A stretch of 64,000 nucleotides of DNA, from assembly GCA_963514095.1 (NCBI GenBank), contig OY741275.1:26032056-26096055 (forward strand). The letters are read 5' to 3'. This DNA is from Eutrigla gurnardus (taxonomy: Eukaryota; Chordata; Actinopteri; Perciformes; Triglidae). Shown here one piece after another: positions 37,287 through 50,460 of this stretch (the stretch's first letter is position 1; every line of letters begins with the position of its first letter). The translations under genes and the position numbers were made by a program. The notes under the pieces are model-generated. The model did no database searches. It saw only the letters and a program-made list of their open reading frames with translations, and was not told the DNA's origin.

Positions 37287-38046
37287 CACTCTCTCTTAAG
37301 GCATGCACAGAACTCTTGACAAGCAGCAAACTTTTCCCCTCTCACTCCTCCACACACACTCTTGTTCCTCGCCGCTCAGCTGATGTTGAGGAGGTAAATA
37401 ACAGGAGACTGATCTCACCACGGAGCCGGCACTCTGAAGTCAGGATGCTCCTCGCTGCATAATCACTTCTCTCTCTCTATCTTGTCATGACAGCTTATGC
37501 ATTTGGGAAATATGTGTGTCCAGGTCCAGTCAGCACCACGCTGCCCCCCCAACCCCCCATCTCCACCCACCAACACACCAAACACAATGCCATAGGTGAT
37601 CAGAGCTGTCATCTGCTCTGACAGGGAAATGACAGCTGAACGAGACGCACAAGCACAAAGCCCAGCAACGTGACAGACGCAGACGCAGACGCAGAGACGC
37701 AGAGACGCAGAGACGCAGAGACGCAGCGGCAGCAGCGGAGGAACAGGACTAGAAAAATGCACAGACCTTGTCAGGAGCTGCAGAGCCGTGGAGACTGTTT
37801 TCCTTTCTACAATCCTCTCTGTCTCCTCGCCTCCTCTCCCTCTCCTCTCACCCTGCGCGCGCGCGTAAGTGTGTGTGTGTGACAATGAGTGAGTGAGTGA
37901 GTGAGTGAGTGAGAGAGTGAGAGAGTGAGTGAGCAGCTCCCTCCCCCTTTTTTTTTTTTGCTGCCTCTCAGCTGCTCGACTCGGGCAGTTCTCAGGAAAT
38001 GAATGGGGAGCCGCACAGAGAACTGTTGTACTTGCAAATGACTTAC

Positions 38047-38335
38047 CCCGAGTCACATGATCCGCTAAATGTAGGGTGGGCCGGTGGGTGGAGGCTCCAC
38101 GGGCGAACGGGGAAGACAATATACTCTAAGCTTTAACAGCGTGCATCGAATTACACGGGGGCCCCTCCGGGGAGGTTTCCGACGCGTCCGCCTCTCAGCA
38201 CAGCAGCACCGAGCGCGCGCTCTCTACCTCCCCTCGCGGAGCGCAGCGGCGGCGGCGGAGAGGAGCGGCGCGCGGGGCTCGGTGGGGTGAGCCGCCGGCC
38301 GGAGCGCCTCCCCGTTTAAAGGGGACGGAGGGAGG
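38047..38335 (-). promoter_or_regulatory. klf12: CpG-island-like segment; candidate klf12 promoter and 5' non-coding exon
   Basis: The only strongly CpG-rich block in the window (for example GCGCAGCGGCGGCGGCGG, GCGGCGCGCGGGGCTCGG, CGGCCGGAGCGCC), with an abrupt change to AT-rich DNA after about 38400. Read on the minus strand it runs into GGATCATGTGACTCGGG followed directly by GTAAGT at 38046-38041, a textbook splice donor. This is the layout of a promoter with a non-coding first exon in the klf12 direction. The exon would hold only short upstream frames. No TATA box is evident, as usual for CpG promoters. On the plus strand a donor-like GGTGAG also exists (38283-38288), so transcription the other way, or both ways, is possible. 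Confidence 0.4.
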
Positions 38336-39709
38336 GAGAGGAGGGGGACAAGTTCATTATTCTGATCTAACTGTTGGTTTACGACGGAGACAGGAAGTTG
38401 TTGTTTTCAGGATGAGAATTAAGCTTTTTTTTTCTTTCATAAAAACATTTGAGAACTTAATGAACTTCAATCGATGCTGAAACAGTTTGTTTATAAGGAA
38501 ATGTATTCGAAACTATTTTGATAATTACTTTATAATTCACTTTATATCCAGCTTTAATATAATGTTCTATAGAACAAACGGTGAGAAAATAATTGCCTGA
38601 TTAAATCAAGAATAAACGCAGGCTAAACATGTTTTAATAGTTTAGATATTCATCTAAGTATGAGATATTTTGATTTGTAGATGAAAAATAATTCTATTGT
38701 TTTAAAGAAATTTATATTTTAATTATGAATAGGTATAGCTCTTTTTCTTATACCTGTTTTTACAAACAGCACAGCCCTGTATAACCTTTATTAACAGCAT
38801 ATATATGATTGATTATCTATATATGTTAAGTCTTCTATAAAATGTCACAAAATAGTATAATATTTGGTTAATTTAATTTGCTTGATATTGATAACGATGA
38901 TTCATTAAAGTCAAGTAAAAGACATTCAATTTTTTTTATAGAAATCGATGAAACAACCGATATCCACTTTCTAGAAACTGGATTTTTTGGGCATTTGTGC
39001 TTTAAAAAAACGTATTGAAATGCTTATAGACTATTAAATTCATCAATCATTACAGCTCTACCTGGCTGTGACACATAGAGCCATTTGTGTTGCTGCTCTC
39101 GGTTGGATTTTAGATTATTTTTCCGACAGTGAAATGCCACATTTCTGCCAGCGGCTTAAATGACCGGCCTTGAATAACATGCTGGAACAGTTCACCAATA
39201 ATGAACTGCTTTTTTTAAAACCTCTTTTGTGCGACGCCCCTGTGTGTGCTCCGGCTCGATGAAAGGCATCTCTGTGGTGTGAGAGGCTGATGCTGATGCT
39301 GCTCAGCGCCCACAGCCGAGTCCCCCGGGAGCTCTAATTAAGGTAAAGGAAAGCAGGACTCATCTGCATGGGTGATGGAGCTCGTACCACTCTACATGGT
39401 GCTTCATCGGCGAGCCGGAGATGATAGAGAGGGAGAGGGAGGGGAGGAAATACTATTTACAGTACAGTGAGCCTGGTCCAACTGCTACCCACTTAATATT
39501 CACTCTGTTTCACTTCAGATAATGTATGTCTTCTGTTCTCAATGAATGGAGGATAAAATGGTTGGGTGGAGATTAAAAAAAGGGTGGAAAGGCAGGATGA
39601 AGGGATGGTTGGCTGATTCTGTGGGTGACTGTCTGTGTCTGCCTGAATAGGAGGAGCTCTGATTGTCTAATGGGAGGAGGGGTCATGGTGTGGCTCTGTG
39701 TCGAGACCT

Positions 39710-40397
39710 CCAGGTTCTGAAAAGTGAAGCCAAGGATGAAGTGGCTTAAAGTGTCATTCTCTCTGCTGGCCACCAGGGGGCGACTCCTCTCTGGTTGTAT
39801 AGAAGTCTATGAGAAAATGGTCCTACTTCTCTCTGCTGGCCACCAGGGGGCGACTCCTCTCTGGTTGTATAGAAGTCTATGAGAAAATGGTCCTACTTCT
39901 CTCTGCTGGCCACCAGGGGGCGACTCCTCTCTGGTTGTATAGAAGTCTATGAGAAAATGGTCCTACTTCTCTCTTGATGTATTATCTCAGTAAACATTGT
40001 AAACATGAGTTTATGGTCTCAATCTCTAGTTTCAAGTCTTCTTCAATCCAGCATGATGTTCATTTAGTACATTATGGTCCATTTAGAGTCCAACAGACCA
40101 GAAAGCAGGGGATGCTTTAGGGGGCGGGGCTTACCTGCTGATCGACAGGTCGCTACCATGCTACCAATGCTAGTTAGCTACTATGATGACTTTAACACTA
40201 AGCTAACTAACTTTATTGTCAGCTTCAACACCAGAATCCACATGGATCCAGATCCAGGAAGGTTGCTGTTCAGGGGGTCGCTTGTGTTCACCAGATCCAC
40301 TCGTCGCTCCAGCCACAGTCCAAGGTTACTTCCGTCCACTGGTTGCAGAAATGTTACCATGACGACGTCCACTTCTTCTGTACAGTCTGTGATGCCC
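39710..40397 (-). mobile_element. Dispersed CTCF-like repeat, copy C
   Basis: Inverse orientation, with most blocks present: right end CTCCAGGTTCTGAAAAGTGA, three 70-bp units, the TTTCAAGTCTTCTTCAATCC block, CCCCGCCCC region, TGGATCCAGATCCAGGAAGG, and the left end ATGACGACGTCCACTTCTTC then TGTACAGTCTGTGATGCC. It supports GGCATCACAGACTGTA as the true left end of the family, since copy D shares it. Confidence 0.85.
39757..39975 (-). repeat. 70-bp tandem array, 3 cores
   Basis: Units begin near 39761, 39831 and 39901. CCACCAGGGGGCG reads on the plus strand. The units are practically identical to each other. Confidence 0.95.
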
Positions 40398-41230
40398 TCA
40401 GACGTTTGTGAAGGCTGCAGTTTCATCTTTAGCAGTCTGGCATGATGAGAATTTAAGCTGCCTATATTAGGTAGTCCGTCTTTGTTTTCACTCTGGTCTG
40501 AACTCACACAGATTATCCTCGGCCTCAGTGAGCAGGAGGATTTGGATTTCTGGGTTTGGGGTTTTCTTGTGAGCTCCAACTCGTTCTCAGTCACAGCCGG
40601 TCTGACACAGGTGCAAGGAGGGATTCCTGTAGCGTCGGCGTGAGAACCACGATGGTCTACACAGGGCAGGTGGGTAAGACAAATACTGGACTTTCACCTA
40701 GGAGACCCCTGTTCATGTCCTATACAAAACATCTACCACATGTTTTTCCTAAATGCCTGGTTTATTTTTCGAAAGGCGCATTAGCGAGCGTAAATATATA
40801 GACACCCACCCGCCAGGCTCCGCCCCCTTTTTCAGGCGGGCTAGTCTCCTAAAACTGACATTCCCCACGCAACAACACTCCGTTATGAATTATGTTTTGA
40901 GGGAAATGTATTTTGTCTTTGAATGTGTTTGCTGTTAACGTATAACAAGTGAGTTTGAAATGAAGTCCACATGTGGAGGAGGTCTGGGTGCAGGTGCACA
41001 GGACTGTCACCCAGGGGACCACTGTTTTGTTCTGTGTGTGTTTTTTTTTTTTCAATTTCACTGTCCAAGCAGCACCCATATTTTTGATATAATTATTATT
41101 ATTTAATGGAATTTTGAATTGAAACTTCCAGAAAGCTTTCTTTCTTGTGTTTCCATGACACCTACTACAATACCCATAAGTGCAGCCACCTACCGACCAA
41201 TCACATCGAGGGTGACAAAGACATGAGGAC

Positions 41231-41344
<114 letters not shown>

Positions 41345-41383
41345 GTGTGATGGAACACTATAACGTAAAGCTGCGAGGCCCCC

Positions 41384-41453
41384 GATGATGATGATGATGA
41401 TGAGGATGATGATGAGGATGATGATGATGATGATGATGAGGATGATGATGATG
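41384..41453. repeat. (GAT)n triplet tract with GAG interruptions
   Basis: About 70 bases of GAT triplets with GAG variants at regular intervals. Confidence 0.95.
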
Positions 41454-41810
41454 TAACCACATGGTTGCGCCGGGAGTCCTGGCATGTGTTGGAGGGGAAG
41501 GCAAAGCTGCAGAGATGTGAATAAAGAGGGGAGGATGATGATGGGAACATGTGGGGGGGGGGTATCTGGTCCAGTCAGAGGGGGCTCCTGAGGCGACGCC
41601 CACTCCACATAGGTCGCTACACGGCGTCAGGCCCGGAGGGCGGGAGCAGTTCAAAGGCGGCGTGGGGGCAATCATTTACAACACAGCGGCGTTCTAATAA
41701 GCTGTAAGACATCATCCAGAGCCTTGCATCATCTGAAACCCAATCTCATCAAAATCATTGTAACACCATTCATCATTTAGTCACAGAGCAACGCTGTATG
41801 CTGAGGGGGC

Positions 41811-41862
41811 GAGGAGGAGGCTCGCTGCGAGGAGGAGGCTCGCTGCGAGGAGGAAGCCTGCT
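41811..41862. repeat. 18-bp repeat, about 3 copies
   Basis: Unit GAGGAGGAGGCTCGCTGC at 41811, 41829 and, with changes, 41847. Confidence 0.85.
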
Positions 41863-44008
41863 GCTGAACATGGGAGGAGAGATGTTGTGAAATGCTGCGT
41901 GTGAGCGATGTTGATGCTCCCTTCCTGTTGTCTCTGGATGAACTTTAGACTCCGGAGCAAAGAGAACAGACACGCCAGACGAGGAAGTGGGGGGGGGGAG
42001 ACGCTGAACACAACCTGTTACTGCATGGGAGGGAGGGGGGAGGGAGGGGGAGAACATTCTCTCACTGAGGATTTCACTGTAATTCACTAACACGTCTCCC
42101 CGTCCAGCTTCACACATGTTTCCACTCTGCTTTCACAGAATAGTGAAAGAGGACTCAAACTACAACAGAGAATTGAGAAGAAGTGAGTGAAGAATGTGAA
42201 ACCTTGAAAGTGGGATGGAGGAGAACACCTCCGTCAGACGGCCCTGGTCCTCTGTGAAGGCTTCACCTCCGAGTGCTCCGTCTCCTCCTCCACGGACACA
42301 ACGAGGAGCTCTCTGGGCTCCCAGAGTCAAGTTTTAATGAAATGTGAGAAGCACAATAGATTGACCTCACACAGTTCATTTTGTGTGCCGGCAGCTCCTG
42401 TCATATATATATAATATATATGATATATCTGCATGTTTTGGACGAAGCAGAGAGGGAAGAAGAATAAATGTCTTTTTCCATGAAGAAGTCACATGTTACA
42501 GTCAGCAGCCTATCAGATTAGGATGGAAGATTGTTTGTTTTTTTCTTATTATTCCATAAGCAAAAGCAAAAAGATGAGAATGAAATGTTAAATGGTAACA
42601 GTATGAATATTAAGGGGATTATGTAAAAAAAGATATTACAATAATTCCCTTTAAGGGAAACTACTAGAGTATCTTACTGGGATAGACAGGCTGGACATAA
42701 TAAAGGGAATGTTATTTGGTGGTTAAAAAGATGAGCTCACAACCGAAGTTGCAGATTGATCGATGGACAGAAGTCACGATATTATTGTTGGAAATCGATC
42801 GGTCCCAGCTGAATTACACACACATGTTATTTGGTTTTACAGGAGATAAAATACTGGAGTTTAAGTTACAAATAAGACGTTTTTTGTAATTTTTTTCTCG
42901 GTGCACGATATGCATATGAGATGTTAAAGGCTTAATTACACATTTTTAAATTCAGCTAGACTTTAAAAGTTTAATATGAGGTTTTAAACGGGAGGAGACG
43001 GTGAACTTCCTGATACTGTGGACTGTTTTACACCATTTTTGTGGGGGTTTTGATTGCAGGTAAAAAGCAGACTAAACAGGAAAAGCACTGCATATAAAAT
43101 ATATTCAACGTATTTTATATGATGACTTGTCCTTTTATTTCCTGATAAAGTCACACAATCACTCATTAAACTGAACATCAGGGTTGCCTTCCTGCTTTTA
43201 TCATATTTCCATGTTGTGTTTTCTCCGAGGGGCCGCGTCCCAATATGATGCAACGTCTCTGTGACTGTGAAGGGATGTTTTTTGGGGGGGCGGTACAGCG
43301 TATAGCACATCAGCATGTGGCTGTTCCTCCACCGGGACCTCCCCGTCACATGGATCCACCTTCCCAGATGGATTGGCCCTCTCTTAAGTCATGCAATATT
43401 CTCACACACGCGGGTAATAATATAATAATAATACAAACGAACGCCGCCGCAGAGTAAATTATTGATTCGCACATACAAGTTACACATTTATTTATTCACG
43501 TGCGTCTGCCATCGACTGGATTCCTGCATAATCTGTGACGTTAAACCTACAGAAATTATCTTGTGCTTAACAACCAGTGAAATGTCGCACTTTTCTTGTG
43601 TTTGTGTGGTTATAATAAAGATTTGTGTTGTTATAATAAAGCGAAGACGAGGCTGCAAGTAGAAGAACACAGTGAAGAAGGATAATAGAAACGATCTGGA
43701 GAAATCCAGAAGAAAAGCAACAGAGAGAAATGGAGCGTTAGGACATCTGCTGGCTCCGGGGGTCGAGTGGCGAAGCATGCATGTGTGTGCATGTGTGTGC
43801 ATGTGGGTGTGTGTTTGTCCAGGCGTCGGTACACCTGCTCGGAGTGGGCCGGCTCAGTGGGCCGGCGTGGAGCTCCGTGGATCCCCCTCCAGGCCAGATC
43901 TCTGTCAGGCCCTGCCAAGGTCAGCCTCCTGCCAGGGAGGGAGGGGGGGCTTCAGCATGACCACCAGGGCCTCAGCAGGCTGTGTCTAATAGCAACCGCA
44001 AAGCTGAT

Positions 44009-44047
<39 letters not shown>

Positions 44048-44588
44048 CCCAGAATGAACTTTAACACCGATACAGAGACACAACGAAGCCAGCAAGGACA
44101 CATTTCTGCTTCTCACTGCTCTGCAAATACGTTTAAAACGAACAAAAATATCAATAAAAAGGAATATTGTGGATTGGCTGACGGAGTAACTCCGAGCTTA
44201 AGAGGCAGCTGGGAAAGTAACAAGGAGACCTGTGTGTTTTTCAGAAGTGCTAGCTCCGTATTATGTCCGCTCCGCAGCTATCCGTTACCTGGATCGGCTT
44301 ACTGGAGGCGGCGAAACCAAAGGGGGCGGAGCCTACGACGCTGACAAAAATACCTGAGTCACTTCATGTGAAAGGAATGCAATGAAAATACTACAACAGT
44401 GAGATGATGATGAATGTCAATCTTGTCCGTGTTGCTCTGAGCTGTTGTTGTTGTTTTTACCCAGAAGACACTGCGGCGAGATGAGAGGTGAAGCTCCTCA
44501 CATGGCGACGGAGGCACCTGAATAGTACGGCAGCACTGGAGCAATTATCCACCCCCCCTCGCTGCTGTCAGGCCTGTCATCAACACTG

Positions 44589-44589
<1 letters not shown>

Positions 44590-44660
<71 letters not shown>
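44590..44660. repeat. (TG)n tract
   Basis: About 71 bases of uninterrupted GT/TG. Confidence 0.95.
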
Positions 44661-45008
44661 TCAGCCACCAGAGCCCTCAGTGTTGCTCCTTTTGTTGCTC
44701 TTTTTCCAGCCAGCAGCCTTTTTTTTTTGTTGGGGGGGGGGGGGGATTCTAGCGACGAGACCTCGTGTTGTTCCCCTTTGGCAGCTCGACCCCTCCCAGA
44801 CTCTCCCCTCTGCCTCCCCCTCACCTCTCCCTCTCTCCCTCCACTCCCTCCCAGGCGTTTGGGTAGAGAGGGAACAGCCAGTGCTCTCCAAACACAAGGA
44901 CAGAAGCTGCCAGCAGGTAGCCATGGCAACAGCTTCTCTCTCACCCGCCACTTCCCCGCTCGGTAAAAAAAAAAGGGAGTGTGGAAAATCGCAGGGCCCC
45001 TCTCTCTC

Positions 45009-45039
<31 letters not shown>

Positions 45040-46789
45040 CCCTCACAGTCCAAATTAGACGGGTCACAGTGTTTTTCTGGCACCCGTTTAAATAATCATA
45101 GAGATGGATGTGCGTCGAGGGGAGGAGGAGGAGGAAGGAGAGGTGAGGCGGGGGCACGCCAAGGAAGTAGAATGGGGGTGTTAATCACAAAAAAAGCACA
45201 ACAAATTGTTGTTTTTTTCCAGACTTGTGGGCGGTGACGAGGATGCTCGGGGTTTAGGAGTGCAGGAAGAGTCGGAGTCGTAATAATTCCAATTGTGTCG
45301 TTTCAGCAGAGAGAGAGAGAGAGAGAGGATGTGAACCAATCGATTCCTCTTTCCGAGATCTGTCTCTCCTGCAACTTCTGCGTCTGAAACATCGTAGAAA
45401 CCTCTTCAACTCTCGTACAATCGCTGCTGGCAGATAAACTGTACACTTTCCTCTCTCTTGTTTCTATAGACTCCTGCAGCAGGCTGACGTAAAGTTTATA
45501 TATCTGTGCAAGAGGTGCCGATATTAAGAAGAAGAAAAAAATGTCTCAGACGTTAAAACCCAGAGATGTTTTCTTTTCATGAGCTGCTGCCACGGGTCCG
45601 CTCCGGCTCTAATAGCATAGCTGGCTTTTGAAAATAATTCACCCCCTGCTTATTTTCTACTTGATTTACTCCGTCGAAGCCTTCCCCCCTCATCAGGGCC
45701 GAGGTTTGCTTCTCCTTTTCTTTTTCTTTCTTGATGGCGAGCCAAAATAAATCAGCAATATGTCGAGCTTGCACCGGCAGCAGAAAGAAAAAAAACTTTT
45801 AGAAAATTCAGCCGTGAGGATTACATCACAACCAAACAATGTCTATTTTTAAACCCGCCTGTAAGTTTTTCTTACTTCCAGGAATTTCCAAAACAGGAGA
45901 AATCTGCAAAAAGATTGAGCCCAGAGCTATGAAAATTAAATTAAACTGCAGTCATAAAAAAAGCAAAGGGAGGGTCAAGATGGGGATTAAACATGGTCCA
46001 GGGTGTTTGGAATGGTAATCTACGGGGGTTAGGAGTCTGTGTTGAGGTAACCGCTTCCAGGTTTTTCCTCTCAGAGGGTTTCTTCTTGTTGAAAAAGCTG
46101 TACTGCATTGATATACACACGTTTAAATACTAATCCAACATGAAATACAGCATGGCATTGATAGAAAGATCACTACTGTGTTGTGTGAGCGAGTGATCGG
46201 GTTAGCACTCCGTCTGACTCCAACACTGCGAGGCGTCATAAAACACACTTCATTCAAAACTCAGAAACAAGCGGCGAAGAGCGGCTCGAAAGTCACCGCA
46301 TGAAGAGACGTCATGCATTCTTTTACAAAAAAACCCCAAATGAAAACTTGCAGTGTGTGTATCCTGGTAGCTCCGTTAGCGGTTAGCCAAACACACCGTC
46401 CAAAACAATAAAAAGTGAGCCGCGGAGCAGCGGTGTGTGTGTGTGTGTGTGCGTGTGTTTGTGTGTGTTTGTGTGTGTTTGTGTGGCGGCCGAGTAGCGG
46501 CTGGAGGTCAACGACCGAGCTCAGCTGTTTTATCGCTAGCGGTGAGCGAGGAGTCAGCGGGCTGTCAATGGTCGGATATAAAACGGGCAATAAAAAGGTG
46601 TTTGGAGAGATTGTGAGTCACCGCAAACCCTGAAGCCAAAACACGGCTACGCAAAAATATATGCATTTTCTGCTGCGGCAACAAAAAAATATGAGATTAG
46701 ACGTGGACGGAGGCGCACACTCACTCACTCACTCACTCACTCACTCACTCGCTCACTGTTTGTAGGAATCCTTAAGACTAATAATTGTC

Positions 46790-47166
46790 TGCTTGCTGTA
46801 TCGATGCTCCAACGGCGACTGAAGTTCTGCAGAATCCCGAACAGGCTCTGGACCGTTTCAGAGCAGCAGGTGTTCCAGTTAAATGAGCGACCGTGTCGAC
46901 TGGTGACCATCAGCTGGATGTTAATGTAGATAATAAACACAGATGTAGTCAAAATAGACTGAAGGTTTTTACGAGGACGTTTTAAAATGTTCTGTTGGTG
47001 TTTTTAACAGCAGCCGTCAGGACGACGAGTCATCAGTTAACACGGTCACTCGTTGAACCGAAACACCGGCGCCATCGACGGCTCCAAGCTAGAAAACCTG
47101 CTGGACAGAATGCTTGTGTTAGTAGCCGCCATTTTCACTCAATAAGGTCTCCACCAAATATATGAA

Positions 47167-47197
<31 letters not shown>

Positions 47198-47450
47198 AAG
47201 AAGAAGAAGAAGAAGGGAGCTGAGCAACGATCGGTCCAGGTGGTCTTCAGGATGTCGGTGGTCCAGTTTGCAGCATTACTGGGACTGCATATCAGATAGA
47301 AGATCTCCAGGATCCACCTGACCCTGAACAGCTTCCACAATACCAAGCTGCTCACCACAATCTGTCCTTCATCATCATCTTTATCGTCTTCAGACAGATT
47401 GTCGTACAGCGTCTTGATTTGGGCAATGAGGTGGACGAGCTCGTCTGTAG
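46790..47450 (-). pseudogene. Protein-like degenerate segments, unidentified
   Basis: Two minus-strand stretches read as non-repetitive, Trp/Cys-containing peptide. From about 47440 down: DELVHLIAQIKTLYDNLSED, then an acidic stretch, then SLVLWKLFRVRWILEIFYLI and NWTTDILKTTWTD, ending in an AAG triplet tract. From about 46950 down: NIQLMVTSRHGRSFNWNTCC then SETVQSLFGILQNFSRRW. An acceptor-like TCTACAG precedes the first. They are in different frames and do not form a gene model. I do not recognise the family. A relic of an inserted gene or element is possible, and chance open sequence equally so. Confidence 0.18.
47167..47217. repeat. (AAG)n triplet tract
   Basis: About 17 perfect AAG/GAA triplets. 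Confidence 0.95.
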
Positions 47451-47917
47451 ATATTTAGGATGTTTGTAGATCTACGGTGGCTCTGAGAGGTCAAACAACT
47501 CTCTAAACACCATTTGACGGAGGGAAGTTTCTGAGTTTTTGAACATGAGACAAATTTGGACGAATTCATTTTGAATTCCTGAAAGAATTCTCACTAATTG
47601 CAAAACAAATCGGAAAGTTAATGTTCAGGTTACGATCATTGGTGTTTAACGCCCTCGCACGACTTGACAAGCTATTGCAACGTTGCAACAACGTGCACAC
47701 ACTTACGTACATCATCAACGTACATCTTGTAAGAAGATGGTGAATTAATATTTAACAAAGACAAGCAAATATACATGTAGCTGCGACGGCCTTGTTGCAG
47801 CAGACATCTCAGCGTATCTGTGCTGATGGTATGAAAGGGAGACGATCGGACATGTGAGGTTCATGACATGATGTTCAGGTGCTGCCCTGAATCTCTGAGA
47901 CACTAAATCATGTCGGC

Positions 47918-47920
<3 letters not shown>

Positions 47921-47968
<48 letters not shown>

Positions 47969-48094
47969 GTGTGTGTGTGTGTGTCCTCTCACAAGCTAGC
48001 TTGACTTCCCCACATTGATACCAGATGGCCCTTCCCATCATGGCCAATGGAGGAATTCAGCTGGCAGGACCCCTTCTTGTTCATGGTCAGTGTG

Positions 48095-48139
<45 letters not shown>
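47921..48139. repeat. Two (TG)n tracts
   Basis: TG tracts at 47921-47984 and 48098-48138, about 115 bases apart. Confidence 0.95.
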
Positions 48140-48140
<1 letters not shown>

Positions 48141-48489
48141 CCTCCTCTCTCACCACACACTGACCTATTTGTATTCTGGGCAGAGCAGATGAGGCTCCAG
48201 GCCTGCTGCCCTGCTCCCCTCAAGCCTGTCCCCCCAAGGAGGGCATCTGTGGGTCTGCACTGGGCAGATAGGGCAGAAACATCATGGCACCACTTTAAAG
48301 AGCACCTCACCGGTCCGCAGAGACAGAATGTGTTTGGATCGGTGAAACGTCCCTCGTTCCATGTCTTTGTCTCGGGCCGCCTCGGTCTCATCAGCATTCT
48401 GGAAATCACCTGACTGTGAATCTGGAGAGTGCTTCCTGTTATCACCATGACAATCCAGCGTGTTTTAACCAGCCGGCAACTTCCGTTTC

Positions 48490-48958
48490 TCAGAAGTGAA
48501 GCCGACCCTGAAGTGCCTTAAAATGTCAATCTCTAGTTTCAAGTCTTCTTCAATCCAGCATGATGTTCATTTAGTACATTATGGTCCATTTAGCGTCCAC
48601 CAGACCAGAAAGCAGGGGATGCTTTAGGGGGCGGGGCTTACCTGCTGATTGACAGGTCACTACCAATGTTAGTTAGCCACTAAGATGACTTTAACACTTG
48701 GAAAGTTGACCTTGAATCATGAAGCTAACTTTGTTAGCAGCTTCAACACCAGAATCCACATGGATCCAGATCCAGGAAGGGTACTGTTTGTGTTCCTCAG
48801 ATCCTCCCGTCGCTCCTCCACACTCCAAATATGGTCAATTCCTTCCACTGGTTGCAAGAATTCCAAAAAAGCCAAACTCGATGCTTCAAACACGTAGTCC
48901 ACAATCCAACGTGGTCACCATGACGACGTCCTCTTCTTATATACAGTCTGTGATGCCA
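48490..48958 (-). mobile_element. Dispersed CTCF-like repeat, copy D (array deleted)
   Basis: Inverse orientation. Right end CTCAGAAGTGAAGCCGACCC then GCCTTAAAATGTCA passes directly to ATCTCTAGTTTCAAGTCTTC, so all 70-bp units are missing. It continues to the left end, ACAGTCTGTGATGCC at 48943-48957. Confidence 0.85.
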
Positions 48959-49260
48959 ACACTTCTACTGTACCTTCCATGTTTTCTGCATCAAAGAACC
49001 TGTTTTTAAACTAGCTGATGATTGGAAGCTGGCGTTGCCGAGTCCCTCCATCACGCCGACTACTCCCTCAGAACCTTGCTGCAGGCCGCCGTCCTCTCCG
49101 AGACGCCGCCCCGTACGTGTTGTGTGAGTGTGCTAACATGAGATGGACTCATTTGAAATCACCCAAGCAGCTCTGATAGACCCCCCCCCCTCCTGTATTT
49201 TACCCCCCACCTCCTCTCCACACATCCATTCACCCCACAAAAAACATTATTTGTTGATTT

Positions 49261-49350
<90 letters not shown>

Positions 49351-49366
49351 ACACACACACACACAG
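49261..49366. repeat. (CA)n tract, about 105 bp
   Basis: Nearly perfect CA with single CGCA and CTCA interruptions. Confidence 0.95.
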
Positions 49367-49375
49367 GCGGAGGGT

Positions 49376-49485
49376 GCCGAGCCATAAAGGAATGCAGAGC
49401 GGTATAATCACAGCATCATCAGCTCTGTCCTCTGAGAGAGCGGCCAATAATGCCCCTCTAATTGAATAACTTATCCACAGCTATT
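49376..49485. promoter_or_regulatory. Candidate conserved non-coding element
   Basis: Repeat-free sequence directly after a CA tract with ATAAAGGAATGCAGAGCGGT, GCGGCCAATAATGCCCCTCT and AATTGAATAACTTATCCACA. The mix of CCAAT-like and homeodomain-type AT cores is typical of vertebrate enhancers. Conservation cannot be tested here. Confidence 0.22.
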
Positions 49486-50295
49486 TCCCAGGGGGCCGAG
49501 CTGCAAGGCACAGTCGCAGAGAGAGGAGGGGGGGGGCAGATGGCGCAGAACAGAGTAGATCAGCATCAAGTACCACAATGGAAGGTGGAGTTAGACAAAC
49601 TCACGAGGAAACTTTTTCATGGTTTTGTCTACAAACATCCAACAGGTGTGTTCACCATGAATATAAATATTCTCTATTCTTTGATAGAGAAGTTTATCCA
49701 TCGCCTTCCCCCTCTCCACTGTGTATGTCCATGAGAGCCGGGGCTTCTCTCTGAAAAGCCCCGCTGATCCCCTGAGCCCGAGGGTGAGGATAATTCCCCG
49801 TAAGACCCCCCACCACAGATTCTGGCTCTTGCTCAGCCTTGGGCTCACTACAGGGGGTAACTATACATTCTGTTTCCTCTTCTTTGCTCCCATCAGACAG
49901 CGTTACCGCCCTGGGAGAGAGGGAACACACACATGCTTGTACATGATATACTTTTGTGAGAAAAAAGGCTGCGTTTCGATCATCGCGGCCGCCGTGGGAA
50001 GAAAAACTCACAACGACCTTACAGCAAATATACGCCACATGCTCCGGGTTTTTTTGGTGTAACGGGGATCTCGGGGTCCTGATTTATTTCTAACTAGCCC
50101 GAACTCCTTCGTCTCCGGTGAGCTGCACCTCATCAAGGCCCCGCGTGGAATATCCGCCCAGGTCGATACCTTTATGCCCACGAGCATGGTTGAAGTCAAT
50201 GGAATTTTTATTAGGGAAACAATAATGGGAGGAGTGGGCACGAGGAGGAGAGAGGGAGAGAGGGAGAGAGGGAGAGAGGGGGAGAGGGGGAGAGA

Positions 50296-50460
50296 AGGCG
50301 AGGTGTCGGGAGAGGTAGTACATTGATTTACCCTTCATAGTTCGTTGCACTACATTTACCCAGCAGAGTGCTCAAATTAGTGCCCTCCAGCTCTCTCCCA
50401 ATTAGTTTCCACAGAGACGAGGTGTAAAGCCAGTCACTGGCCTCATTACCTCTCCTCTCT
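50296..50460. promoter_or_regulatory. Candidate conserved non-coding element
   Basis: Balanced sequence bounded by GA-rich and CT-rich repeats, with TACATTGATTTACCCTTCAT, GCTCAAATTAGTGCCC and CCCAATTAGTTTCCACAGAG. Same reasoning and limits as the other candidate elements. Confidence 0.2.

Noticed and set aside
38001..38136. Plus-strand ATG frame starting MNGEPHREL
   Set aside because: Only about 45 codons, no recognised similarity, and it overlaps the candidate minus-strand exon and donor.
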